A DNA stretch of 64,000 nucleotides from Paenirhizobium cremeum (GTDB lineage: Bacteria > Pseudomonadota > Alphaproteobacteria > Rhizobiales > Rhizobiaceae): assembly GCF_022884085.1 (NCBI RefSeq), contig NZ_JAGGCS010000013.1, positions 1 through 64,000 on the forward strand, read 5' to 3'. The notes beneath the pieces were generated by a model. That model did no database searches, had not been told where the DNA came from, and saw only the letters and a list, made by a program, of their open reading frames with translations. A program made the position numbers and the translations under genes. Below, piece by piece: positions 49,671 through 58,253 of the stretch; the first letter of the stretch is position 1, and each line of letters starts with the position of its first letter.

Positions 49671-49969
49671 TGAGCGATTTTCAGGACGAGAAGCCAGCTT
49701 TGACGCCGTTGGTGATCGGCTTGACCCGTTCTCCGACGCTATGGGGCGTGCCCTACATGGCGGTCGTCCTGATCATCGGCGTGACAATCATTGGGTGGCT
49801 GGTGACGAACCATCTGGCGGCACTGCTGATCGCGCCAGCCGCCTACCTTGTGCTTTTCTCGCTTTGTGCCTGGGACAGCAAGATTCTCGACGTCCTGCAG
49901 GTCACGTCCCGCAAGACGCCAAGGACCCCCAACAAGCGCTTTTGGGGCACCAACTCATACGGACCATAG
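49670..49969 (+). CDS. virB3: VirB3 inner-membrane protein
   Basis: A 99-aa inner-membrane protein of the mating channel. A short cytoplasmic start (MSDFQDEKPALTPLVIGLTR) is followed by two hydrophobic helices (about 28-67, PYMAVVLIIGVTIIGWLV, then LLIAPAAYLVLFSLCAWDS), the usual VirB3 plan. It lies between the pilin and the VirB4 ATPase, with which it works. It starts at the TGATG overlap with virB2 and stops three bases before virB4. Confidence 0.93.
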   Translation: MSDFQDEKPALTPLVIGLTRSPTLWGVPYMAVVLIIGVTIIGWLVTNHLAALLIAPAAYLVLFSLCAWDSKILDVLQVTSRKTPRTPNKRFWGTNSYGP

Positions 49970-49972
49970 TAG

Positions 49973-52432
49973 ATGCTGAAAGTCGTCAAGGAAGAGCTTG
50001 GGTTTGGGAAGGTCGCCGGCAACGAGCGGCCTATGTCCGTTCACATCCCCTATATGCGGCATGTGTCTGACACGGTCATCGGGCTCGAGAATGGAACCCT
50101 GATCAGCGTCATCAAGCTTGATGGACTGTTCTTCCAGACGGAGGACCAGGCCGAATTGAACATGCGTTCTGTTGTGCAGAACACCATGATCCGAGCTCTA
50201 GGTTCGAGCCGCTATTCTCTTTGGTCGACTGTAATCCGTCGTGAGGTCGAGACCGAAATCGGCGGTTCGTTCGATTCCTCCTTCTGCGAGATCCTAAACG
50301 ATCGCTATATGGACCAACTTCGCAAGAAGCGGATGTTCACGAACGAAATCTACCTGACGATCGTGCGTTCGGGCATGAAAGGGGCGCTTGGCCTCGGCGA
50401 CTCGCTGAAGCGGATCTTTGAACGCTCGAACAAGGAGGCCAGGGCCCAAGCGACCCGTGAAGACGTGACCGACCTCGAAGAGCTGGTTGGGAACATCGTG
50501 AAAGAGTTGCACAAGTACGGCGCAAAGCCGCTTGGCATCACGTATCGCAAGAAATCGGACGATACTGCGAAAAAGGACATCGATGGAGAAGACGCTAAGG
50601 GCGATCCGTATTCGGAGCCCTGCGAGTTCTTCAACACGATCCTGACCTGCGGTGTGCCGCGAAAGATGCGGCTACCGCGCATGGGAATTCGCAATTACGT
50701 CGGCACTTCACGGCTTCACTTTTCAAAGCGGACGATGCAGGCACAAGCGGCGGTGGAAGAAGACAGCCGCTATGCCGCTCTACTCTCGATCAAAGAATAT
50801 CCCCCATTCACTGGTCCCGGCATGTTGGACGGGTTGCTGCAGGTGAACCACGAGTTCATCCTGACGCAGTCCTTCACCCTTGCAGACAAGCCGATTGCAC
50901 AAGAGCGGATCAGTCGCCTTCAACGCCAAATCAAGGCCTCCGACGAAGCAGGTAGCTCGGTCGAATCCGACATCGACTATGCTTTGAACAGCCTCCTCAA
51001 TCAGGAGGCTGTATTCGGCTTCCATCATTTTTCGCTTCTGTGCATTTCGCGGGACCTCGACGGATTGAGCCGTTGCGTGTCGGAACTTGGCGCTTGCCTC
51101 ACCGACATGAACATCAACTGGCTCAGGGAGGATCTCAATCTTGAAGCGGCGTTCTGGGCGCAGCTGCCGGGAAACCGCTCCTACATCTCCCGCATCGCCA
51201 TGCTGTCGAGCGCCAACTTCTCCGGCCTTTCCTCGATGCATAATTTCGCGACTGGACAGGCGGATCGCACCCATTGGGGCCTGCCGATCACCATTCTGGA
51301 AACGACCTCACAAACCCCCTACTGGTTCAACTTCCACCGTCGCGATATCGGGCACTTCACGGTGACTGGTCCGACAGGATCCGGCAAGACCGTAGGTTTG
51401 ACCTTCCTGCTGGCTCAGGCGATGCGGGTTTCACCCACGCCTCACGCCGTGTTCTTCGACAAGGACCGGGGGGCTGAGATCTTCGTCAGGGCGATTGGCG
51501 GAGCCTACGAGGTTCTGTCTCCAGGAACACCCACGGGCTTTAACCCGCTGCAACTGGAAAACACCGGCGAGAACCGGGAATTTCTGGTCCGTCTGCTCAA
51601 GGCCATGCTGCGCGGCGACCGTCGCACCGACTTCACGCAAGAGGACGAGGACACGCTGGAAAAGGCAATCGTCCGGATCATGCAGGAGCCGGCAGCTCAG
51701 CGGAACCTCCCGAATCTTGCCGGCCTCTTGATGGGGCGGTCCAAGGCCGATGCCAACGATCTATACTCGCGGCTTCGCCCTTGGATCGAAGGCGAAAAAG
51801 CCTGGCTGTTCAACGCGCCCCATGACGTCCTGTCCTTCTCGGGTCACAGCGTCTTTGGCTTTGATATGACCAACATCCTCGGAAACGAGGAGCTAAGAAC
51901 CCCTGCGCTGATGTATCTTTACCATCGGCTGGATGAGCTGCTGGACGGTAACCCCGTCATGTTCTTCATGGATGAAGGCTGGCAGCTGTTGATGGATGAC
52001 ACTTTCAGCGCCTTCATCGTCGACAAGATGAAGACGATCCGAAAGCTCAACGGCATCGTGGGCTTTGGTACGCAGTCGGCTGCTGACATTACCAAATCCA
52101 AAGCGTCGCACACGCTCATTGAGCAATCGGCGACCAACATCCACTTCCCGAACCCACGGGCTGACGAAGAGAGCTACATCAAGCGCTTCGGCCTGACGGT
52201 GAAGGAGTTCAAGTTCATCAAGAACACGCCTCCTGAAAAGAGAACCTTCCTGATTAAGCATGGCAACGACTCTGTCATTGCGCGTCTCGATCTGTCGACA
52301 ATGCCGGATCTCGTGAAGGTGCTTTCAGGACGCAAGGATACGATCGAGGAGTGCGCGGCACTTCGCGAGCAGTACGGAGACGAACCCGAAAACTGGTTGG
52401 CGAAATTCTGCGGATGGGAGAAGGCCGAATGA
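49973..52432 (+). CDS. virB4: VirB4 ATPase
   Basis: The large 819-aa cytoplasmic/inner-membrane ATPase that powers pilus assembly and transfer. Walker A is FTVTGPTGSGKTVGLTFLL near residue 466, and Walker B is VMFFMDEGWQLLMDD near 662. A conserved motif D/E-type helix follows (IRKLNGIVGFGTQSAADI). The N-terminal half (about 1-430) forms the VirB4/CagE domain (YMRHVSDTVIGLENGTLISV). It has full family length. The stop overlaps the next gene by ATGA. Confidence 0.96.
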   Translation: MLKVVKEELGFGKVAGNERPMSVHIPYMRHVSDTVIGLENGTLISVIKLDGLFFQTEDQAELNMRSVVQNTMIRALGSSRYSLWSTVIRREVETEIGGSFDSSFCEILNDRYMDQLRKKRMFTNEIYLTIVRSGMKGALGLGDSLKRIFERSNKEARAQATREDVTDLEELVGNIVKELHKYGAKPLGITYRKKSDDTAKKDIDGEDAKGDPYSEPCEFFNTILTCGVPRKMRLPRMGIRNYVGTSRLHFSKRTMQAQAAVEEDSRYAALLSIKEYPPFTGPGMLDGLLQVNHEFILTQSFTLADKPIAQERISRLQRQIKASDEAGSSVESDIDYALNSLLNQEAVFGFHHFSLLCISRDLDGLSRCVSELGACLTDMNINWLREDLNLEAAFWAQLPGNRSYISRIAMLSSANFSGLSSMHNFATGQADRTHWGLPITILETTSQTPYWFNFHRRDIGHFTVTGPTGSGKTVGLTFLLAQAMRVSPTPHAVFFDKDRGAEIFVRAIGGAYEVLSPGTPTGFNPLQLENTGENREFLVRLLKAMLRGDRRTDFTQEDEDTLEKAIVRIMQEPAAQRNLPNLAGLLMGRSKADANDLYSRLRPWIEGEKAWLFNAPHDVLSFSGHSVFGFDMTNILGNEELRTPALMYLYHRLDELLDGNPVMFFMDEGWQLLMDDTFSAFIVDKMKTIRKLNGIVGFGTQSAADITKSKASHTLIEQSATNIHFPNPRADEESYIKRFGLTVKEFKFIKNTPPEKRTFLIKHGNDSVIARLDLSTMPDLVKVLSGRKDTIEECAALREQYGDEPENWLAKFCGWEKAE

Positions 52433-53520
52433 GGAACAGTCGGACTCTAACGCTGCTAGTTGCAGCCTTGGCTTGGGGAACAGCGCCCCCCGCCTCCTCG
52501 CAGGTTCCTGTTACGGATGGCGCCCTCACTTCAACAGATGCAGTGCGCAATGAAACGACGAAGCAGATCGAAGAAACAGACAGTCGCCGGCACTCCGTGA
52601 GCAAGAGCGTCACCTGCTCGATGTACCGGCCGGGGCGCGGAGGTGACGCCCCCTCGGCAGCACAAGCCAATCCGGAGATTGTCGGGCTCGTGAAGCGAGT
52701 GGCGCGTGAGGAAGGGGTAGACGAAACCCTCTTCATGTCTCTCGTCTACCAGGAGAGCCGGTTCAATCCCTGCGCAAAGTCGCCTGTCGGCGCTATGGGC
52801 TTGTCGCAGCTGATGCCGGGCACAGCCAAGGATCTTGGCGTGAATCCTCACGATATCGAGGATAACCTTCGCGGCGGCGCACGCTACCTGAAGCAGCAGC
52901 TCCGCACCTTCAACGGCAATACCAACCTTGCGCTCGCCGCGTACAACGCGGGGCCAGGCAACGTCCGCAAGTATGGCGGCATCCCTCCGTTCAAGGAGAC
53001 GCAGGGCTATGTCGCCGCGATCAAAGGCAAATGGATGCCTCAGTTTGGAGGCTCTGATGTTTCGAACATCCCCGAAAACTTCGGCGGAGGCACGTCGGGC
53101 TTTTCAGGTGCGAGAGGCGCAACGATCAACTCAATGGCAACCAGCCAGTCGATTTCCGAAAACAGCGGGAACGTCGCGTCATGGCTTCAGCAACTCGGCC
53201 AGATGGAAAGCGGCACGATCCAAGACAGCTGGGACCACAATTCCGGCGCACGCAATGCGAACCTCGAAATGATGAACCAGGTCATCCGCCTCGGAACAAC
53301 GATGGCGGAGCTTATGAATTCTCAAAATGCACTTGATCTGGGCGGGCTCTCGGGGTCTTCGCGGTCCAGCGACTACAAGCGAGACGAGAAGGAAGACGAT
53401 CGCGAGGTAGCTGACCTCTGCGACAAGGAACTGCAGCTTGAGTGGAATCCGGAGGAGCAGGCCTGCGTTCGAAAACTCGAACCAGAGGCTGACATGAAGC
53501 TGATGTTGAGCGCCGAATGA
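52429..53520 (+). CDS. Second lytic transglycosylase with an extended C-terminus
   Basis: A 363-aa periplasmic protein. I chose the ATG at 52429, which overlaps the virB4 stop and gives a signal peptide MRNSRTLTLLVAALAWGTAP ending at SSQ. The SLT domain (about 80-200) has the catalytic Glu near 108 in FMSLVYQESRFNPCAKSPVG, then AMGLSQLMPGTAKDLGV and ALAAYNAGPGNVRKYGGIPP. The C-terminal 160 residues are Ser/Gly-rich with a helical part (EMMNQVIRLGTTMAELMNSQ) resembling no domain I know. Two transglycosylases in one virB operon is unusual. It stands at the place between VirB4 and VirB5. Confidence 0.9.
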   Translation: MRNSRTLTLLVAALAWGTAPPASSQVPVTDGALTSTDAVRNETTKQIEETDSRRHSVSKSVTCSMYRPGRGGDAPSAAQANPEIVGLVKRVAREEGVDETLFMSLVYQESRFNPCAKSPVGAMGLSQLMPGTAKDLGVNPHDIEDNLRGGARYLKQQLRTFNGNTNLALAAYNAGPGNVRKYGGIPPFKETQGYVAAIKGKWMPQFGGSDVSNIPENFGGGTSGFSGARGATINSMATSQSISENSGNVASWLQQLGQMESGTIQDSWDHNSGARNANLEMMNQVIRLGTTMAELMNSQNALDLGGLSGSSRSSDYKRDEKEDDREVADLCDKELQLEWNPEEQACVRKLEPEADMKLMLSAE

Positions 53521-53534
53521 CAAGGAGAACGGCC

Positions 53535-54233
53535 ATGAAAAGAGCATTTCTGACTGCGTTTTCGCTAGCGATGGCGTCTACTGCGCATGCACAGGTTCCC
53601 GTGATCGACAGCGCCAACCTGAAGATTGCAAGGGAAACCTCTCAGACGACCGATCAGATCCTGGATACGAACAAGGAGGTTCTGAAGACGGTAGAAGAGA
53701 CGCTTAAAGCCGTCACGGGGGATCGCGGGAGCGTTTCAAATCCCATGCAGAACCTCGCCGTTGGTCAAGGGTTCAGCGTTTCTCAGATGCCGTCACTCGA
53801 CAGCCTCATGCAGGGCGGAGTCCCGAACTTCGGCAGCATGGGCGGTGACATCGGCCAGATTGCCACCACCTTCATCAACGGTCTTCAGCTAGTAAAAAAC
53901 TTGTCTGGCAAGGCGGACAGCACGTTCTCCGGCGACAAGTCCTACGAAGAGATGATGAAGACCGTCCTTGGAGTTGCTGCCCTAGTCACCGGCTCGCAAC
54001 AGGCTGTTCAGTCGCGAACACAGGCATTCCAGCAGGCAGGTCAGCAGATCGGCCAGGCTCAAGACATCAAAGGGTCCATCGATCAGAACACGCAGCTGCA
54101 GGTTCAAACCGGCCTGACGATCAACGAAATGATTGGCGTGATGAATGGGGCGGTCGGCTCCCTGCAGGCTCAAAACCAGCGCCGCCTTGTCGACATCTCC
54201 AATACCAAGAAGGCGCTGACCTACGGTGACTAA
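53535..54233 (+). CDS. virB5: VirB5-type pilus-tip protein
   Basis: A 232-aa secreted protein of the VirB5/TrbJ type. The signal peptide MKRAFLTAFSLAMASTAHAQ is cleaved before VPVID. The mature protein is predominantly helical (QTTDQILDTNKEVLKTVEET and QQIGQAQDIKGSIDQNTQLQ, then LQAQNQRRLVDISNTKKALT), as VirB5 proteins are. I chose the ATG at 53535, preceded by AAGGAGAACGGCC; an earlier ATG at 53517 overlaps the previous stop but adds only six residues. VirB5 lies at the pilus tip and helps recipient contact. Confidence 0.88.
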   Translation: MKRAFLTAFSLAMASTAHAQVPVIDSANLKIARETSQTTDQILDTNKEVLKTVEETLKAVTGDRGSVSNPMQNLAVGQGFSVSQMPSLDSLMQGGVPNFGSMGGDIGQIATTFINGLQLVKNLSGKADSTFSGDKSYEEMMKTVLGVAALVTGSQQAVQSRTQAFQQAGQQIGQAQDIKGSIDQNTQLQVQTGLTINEMIGVMNGAVGSLQAQNQRRLVDISNTKKALTYGD

Positions 54234-54462
54234 GACATTTCGAGTGAAAGGCTTTGTGCTCCTCTCCGTTCTGGTTGCTGCCGGCGTAACTGGCTGCGCC
54301 GGTGCTCCGAAAGAGAAGACTGCACCATGCAAGAGGCCGGCAAACCTCACATCCTACGCCGAGGATCCGCGACAGGAATGTGGCCCAATGACCAGCGTGA
54401 ATGGCAACCCATCGGAAGCGCTGGCGGCGATCGACGCTTTCGCTGCAAGCGGAGAGCAGTGA
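54226..54462 (+). CDS. Small lipoprotein (VirB7/Eex position)
   Basis: A 78-aa outer-membrane lipoprotein precursor. The lipobox is AAGVTGC, preceded by a hydrophobic FVLLSVL; cleavage would leave the lipid-bearing Cys before AGAPKEKTA. Two more Cys follow (APCKRPANL and QECGPM). It starts at a GTG at 54226, overlapping the virB5 stop by eight bases. In other VirB systems the gene at this place is either an entry-exclusion lipoprotein or the core-complex lipoprotein VirB7. As no other VirB7 candidate is present, it may be VirB7 (inference). Confidence 0.78.
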   Translation: MTKTFRVKGFVLLSVLVAAGVTGCAGAPKEKTAPCKRPANLTSYAEDPRQECGPMTSVNGNPSEALAAIDAFAASGEQ

Positions 54463-54466
54463 CCCC

Positions 54467-55495
54467 ATGAACTTTCTAGGCGGCCTGCTTGAGGCTCTTG
54501 AAGATGCAGGGCGGAATTTCTCCCAACGGGCTTATGAGGTCGTTGGCGACGAGATCATGCCCTTGCTGACGATCATGCTTATTGCCTACGTCGCCTATTA
54601 CGGACTTCAACTCGTCATGGGGACCGCGCGAGTGAGCGTCGGCGAGATCGTCGGCCGGGTCGTGCGGATGATACTTATCGTCGCCTTTATTGATCAGTGG
54701 GGCAACTTCCAACTCTTCTTTTACGACTGGCTGAACAACACGCCTGAAGACGTGGGGCGGGCGCTCTTGACGGCTAGCAGTACCGGGATAACTGAGCCGA
54801 CAGACGGCCTCTCCATGATTTGGGAGACGGCAAATGAGGCAGCAGCAGCATTCGCGGAGCAGTCGGGCTACTTCGCCATTCTCCCGGGCCTTGTAGGGTT
54901 CCTGATCATGCTGGCGGTTGGGCTGTTCATTGCAGTTGCGCTTGCCATCCTAGTGCTTGCGAAGGTGATGATGTGGGTGCTGCTTGGCACTGCACCGATC
55001 TTTATCGCCTGCCTATTGTTTGATTCCACACGCCAGTACGGAATGGCTTGGTTCCAGCAGGTTTTGACGTACGCAATCATTCCGCTCTTCGTTTACGTCG
55101 TCGCCGCCTTTCTCATCACGACCATGGACGCTGAACTGCAGAAGGTCGCAGCGGCAGCATCCGCAAACGAGATCCAGTTAGACGATATCTCGGCTTTCGT
55201 CCTGATCTGTGCGGCTGGCGCTTTTGTCCTCTTCAACATTCAAACTCTTGCCCAGGGAATTACCGGGGGCGTGGCAACGGGCGTTGGGCAGATCGCTCGA
55301 TCGGTTGGCTACGCGACCGGTGTTGCACTGCCGGCACGAGCTTTGACCGCGATACGTTCTGTAGCCGGCAGGGCTGGAGAATTAGGAATGGCCGCACGCG
55401 CCAGAACCCATGCCGGCATGAGGGAAAACATCCAAAACGCCGGTGCAGCAGAAGCGATGCAAAACAGAATTACCAACAACAGTCTGCCCAACTAG
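54467..55495 (+). CDS. virB6: VirB6-type inner-membrane protein
   Basis: A 342-aa polytopic inner-membrane protein that forms part of the translocation path. Five to six hydrophobic helices are visible (IMPLLTIMLIAYVAYYGLQL, VGRVVRMILIVAFID, GLVGFLIMLAVGLFIAVALA, MWVLLGTAPIFIACLLF, TYAIIPLFVYVVAAFLI, FVLICAAGAFVLFNIQ). The conserved periplasmic loop lies between the early helices. The C-terminus is Ala/Arg-rich and cytoplasmic. I chose the ATG at 54467, four bases after the lipoprotein stop; the open frame from 54401 overlaps that gene and has no membrane pattern in its first residues. Confidence 0.92.
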   Translation: MNFLGGLLEALEDAGRNFSQRAYEVVGDEIMPLLTIMLIAYVAYYGLQLVMGTARVSVGEIVGRVVRMILIVAFIDQWGNFQLFFYDWLNNTPEDVGRALLTASSTGITEPTDGLSMIWETANEAAAAFAEQSGYFAILPGLVGFLIMLAVGLFIAVALAILVLAKVMMWVLLGTAPIFIACLLFDSTRQYGMAWFQQVLTYAIIPLFVYVVAAFLITTMDAELQKVAAAASANEIQLDDISAFVLICAAGAFVLFNIQTLAQGITGGVATGVGQIARSVGYATGVALPARALTAIRSVAGRAGELGMAARARTHAGMRENIQNAGAAEAMQNRITNNSLPN

Positions 55496-55528
55496 GCAAC
55501 TGGTGGCGGGAATTAAGGGCTAGGATAG

Positions 55529-56221
55529 ATGGCAGAGAATAACGATGCTCTCCGGAGCTATTTTCAGGATGGGGACCGTTGGGAACAAGAGATCGTAAAA
55601 AAGGCCAAACGGTCCAAGGCGTTCGCTTGGCTGATTACGCTGATCTTCGGCGGCATCACGATCCTGTCGCTCTCCGCATTGGTGATGCTCGTGCCCCTCA
55701 AGAGCTTCGAGCCGTACATTGTCGAGGTCGACAAGAACACTGGCTATATTGAGGTCAAGACAGGGCTGACCCGAACATCGAACATCACCGATCAGCAGGC
55801 GGTCACTCAGGCGAATGTCGTCCGTTACATTCGATCCCGCGAGGGCTATGATCCTTTTGCCATTGAGCAGAACTTTGGAATTGCAGCTTTGCTCTCCACC
55901 GGGGACGCAGCGCGCGACCTCCAGGCCCAATGGAGTGCCGCGAACCCTGACAATCCAGCTCGCCGGCTCGGCAAAAATAAGTCGATCACCGTCGACATAA
56001 AGTCTGTCACCTTCCCGAACACGACAACGGCGCTCGTCCGGTTCTCGACGCATGAGCGCTCTGATGCAGACGTCATCACGCGCCATTTCATCTCTATCGT
56101 TCGCTATCGCTACACCGATACGCCAGAGCGCAACGAATGGCGCTTCGAAAACCCGTTGGGCTTCCAAGTTTATGACTACCGCCGTGATCAGGAAACGGTG
56201 ACCTCGGGAGGCCAGCAGTGA
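55529..56221 (+). CDS. virB8: VirB8-type inner-membrane protein
   Basis: A 230-aa bitopic inner-membrane protein of the core of the channel. A cytoplasmic start (MAENNDALRSYFQDGDRWEQ) is followed by one membrane helix (about 33-58, FAWLITLIFGGITILSLSAL) and a periplasmic VirB8 domain (about 60-228) with EVDKNTGYIEVKTGLTR and VRYIRSREGYDPFAIEQNF. A short gap of 33 bases after virB6 suggests no separate promoter. It overlaps virB9 by GTGA. Confidence 0.94.
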   Translation: MAENNDALRSYFQDGDRWEQEIVKKAKRSKAFAWLITLIFGGITILSLSALVMLVPLKSFEPYIVEVDKNTGYIEVKTGLTRTSNITDQQAVTQANVVRYIRSREGYDPFAIEQNFGIAALLSTGDAARDLQAQWSAANPDNPARRLGKNKSITVDIKSVTFPNTTTALVRFSTHERSDADVITRHFISIVRYRYTDTPERNEWRFENPLGFQVYDYRRDQETVTSGGQQ

Positions 56222-57030
56222 AATATGGCTTCCTACTAGCGGCGTCGATCGCCGCTCTCACGATGACTCACGCCTATGCGGCGCAACAGCCCCGCCCTGG
56301 CAGTCTGGATGCGCGTGTGACCAGTGTCGTCTATCAGCCGAACAACGTCGTGAAGGTGTCTGCAACCTACGGCATCTCAACGATGATCATCTTCGACGAA
56401 GATGAGAAGTTTGAGACGATCTCGCTTGGCGACACCGACAGTTGGCAGGTTGCCCCGTCCGAAAAGGGCAACATCCTTTTCGTCAAGCCGATAGCCAAGG
56501 ACGTTTCCACAAACATGAACGTGGTGACCTCAAAGAGGATCTACTTCCTTGAGCTGAACGACTATGCACCGGAAGCAGGGAAAAAGGTCTTCGGCATTCG
56601 CTTCGTTTATCCCGAGAAGAACCTGAACGAGTCTCTGCGGAAGGAGGCTGAGTTTCGGGCAGCTAACCCGAACATTTCGAGCATCGACAAAGCGAACGTC
56701 AATATTGACTACTCTTTCTCGGGCGACGCGGCGCTGAAGCCGACAATGGTCTTCGATGACGGAAAGAAGACCTTTTTCAAGTTCGGCCGAGGGACCGTGC
56801 CGGCCATTTTTGCCGTTCAATCCGACTTCTCAGAGACCCTGCGAAACTTCCGCAAGGAAGGCGAATACATCGTCGTTGACGGCGTAGCCACGCAATACAC
56901 GCTCCGGGACGGAAACCAGTGGACGTGCATTTTCAACCTCCGCAAGCCGGACTTTGCAGCACCTGATCCTGACATCTTGGCTCCGAAGCCGGATCCTGAT
57001 GCCAGCAAACGCAGGAGGAGCGGCAACTAA
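56218..57030 (+). CDS. virB9: VirB9 outer-membrane core protein
   Basis: A 270-aa periplasmic/outer-membrane protein of the core complex. The signal peptide is MKYGFLLAASIAALTMTHAY with cleavage near AAQQ. The N-terminal domain (PGSLDARVTSVVYQPNNVVK) and the C-terminal lobe (about 160-250, INIDYSFSGD-like VNIDYSFSGDAAL, then PTMVFDDGKKTFFKFGRGTV) match VirB9/CagX. The start is a GTG at 56218 that overlaps the virB8 stop, with GGGAGG upstream. The last segment is Pro/Asp-rich. It would pair with the VirB7-type lipoprotein by disulfide or contact. Confidence 0.95.
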   Translation: MKYGFLLAASIAALTMTHAYAAQQPRPGSLDARVTSVVYQPNNVVKVSATYGISTMIIFDEDEKFETISLGDTDSWQVAPSEKGNILFVKPIAKDVSTNMNVVTSKRIYFLELNDYAPEAGKKVFGIRFVYPEKNLNESLRKEAEFRAANPNISSIDKANVNIDYSFSGDAALKPTMVFDDGKKTFFKFGRGTVPAIFAVQSDFSETLRNFRKEGEYIVVDGVATQYTLRDGNQWTCIFNLRKPDFAAPDPDILAPKPDPDASKRRRSGN

Positions 57031-58253
57031 TGAAGCGCAGCCCTGAACTCGACGCAATGGCGGCGGCCGACGAGGCCGAAATCAGCAATCGAAACGTGAA
57101 GCGCAATCAAACGGTCGGCATGGCCGCCCTTTTGCTGGCTGGCGTCTTCGCCGCGTACCTGGTGCTCGCCACGTCCGGAGAAAGCCCGCCTGAAAGCCCG
57201 CAAAGTGAGGAGGAGTTCCGTACCACGACCTTCCGGCCGCCCGGTTTCGTGCGCGATGGAGAACCTACTCCCCCACCACCCGAACAGCCTGTCTTGGAAC
57301 TTCCACCTCCGCCACCTCCGCCGCCACCTCCGCCGCCAGCTCCGCCGGTGGACGTCACTGAATTCAACGTGCCTCCCCCGCCCGAAGTAGCTCAACCGGC
57401 GAGCGCGCCCCCGCCCGCCGAAGAGGTATTTCCGGAGCGATTTCGGTCAAAGCTAATCACGCTTGACCAGAACCTGGGAGGATCCGCGAATGGTTCGCTC
57501 GATGGCTCGAACGGCGGCACGCCTTTGACCGTCGCTGGCGAGGATCGCAACAGCCAGTACCTGTCCTCAGCGAGTGCTATCGGTGACCGTTCCGCCAAAG
57601 CCCGGCAGATTGAGCGCATCGACGCCATGATCCCAGAGGGCACGCTGATCCCCGGCATCTTGGAATCGGCGATCGTCAGCGACCTTCCGGGCCAAGTCCG
57701 GGCCATCACATCCAAGGATGTCTACTCCTTCGATGGGCGGCGCGTCCTGATCCCAACAGGAACCCGCCTGATCGGGGAATATCAGTCCGAAGTTACGCGG
57801 GGGCAGAAGCGGGTCTTTGTCGTGTGGACGAGGTTGATCCGGGATGACGGCGTGTCGGTGCGCTTGAACTCCATCGGCACGGACAGCCTCGGGCGATCGG
57901 GCCTGACGGGTCATGTCGACAACAAGTTTCGTGAGCGCTTTGGCGCATCAATCTTGCTGTCGATCGTCGGAGGCGGTGCAAGCTATCTAACCGGATACGG
58001 TAGCGACTCCAGCTCCGGAAACGATGACGCCGAAAGAGGTGCTGAACTGGCGCGAGAAACGATCGCGCAGACCTTCAGCGACATGGCGAACACGGTCCTT
58101 GCCGAAAACCTCAGGATCCCGCCAACGATCAGCGTACCGCAAGGCGAGCGGATCTTTGTCTATGTTCGCCAGGACCTCGATTTCAGCGCCATGTACGACG
58201 ATCCTGTCACGGAAGCGATGAAGGAGATCAAACGTGAACGTTATGGTAGGTAA
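57030..58253 (+). CDS. virB10: VirB10 channel protein
   Basis: A 407-aa protein that spans from inner to outer membrane. A cytoplasmic start, one inner-membrane helix (about 28-47, TVGMAALLLAGVFAAYLVLA), then a long proline-rich spacer (about 70-135, with runs of Pro) that crosses the periplasm, and the TrbI/VirB10 C-terminal beta-barrel (about 200-400). Motifs include IPEGTLIPGILESAIVSDLP and VVWTRLIRDDGVSVRLNSIG, then GRSGLTGHVDN. The start at 57030 overlaps the virB9 stop (TAATG). Its end overlaps the virB11 start by 20 bases. Confidence 0.95.
   Translation: MKRSPELDAMAAADEAEISNRNVKRNQTVGMAALLLAGVFAAYLVLATSGESPPESPQSEEEFRTTTFRPPGFVRDGEPTPPPPEQPVLELPPPPPPPPPPPPAPPVDVTEFNVPPPPEVAQPASAPPPAEEVFPERFRSKLITLDQNLGGSANGSLDGSNGGTPLTVAGEDRNSQYLSSASAIGDRSAKARQIERIDAMIPEGTLIPGILESAIVSDLPGQVRAITSKDVYSFDGRRVLIPTGTRLIGEYQSEVTRGQKRVFVVWTRLIRDDGVSVRLNSIGTDSLGRSGLTGHVDNKFRERFGASILLSIVGGGASYLTGYGSDSSSGNDDAERGAELARETIAQTFSDMANTVLAENLRIPPTISVPQGERIFVYVRQDLDFSAMYDDPVTEAMKEIKRERYGR

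Noticed and set aside
57107..57367. Gly-rich leftward frame inside virB10
   Set aside because: It is the reverse complement of the proline-rich spacer of VirB10, a compositional artefact.
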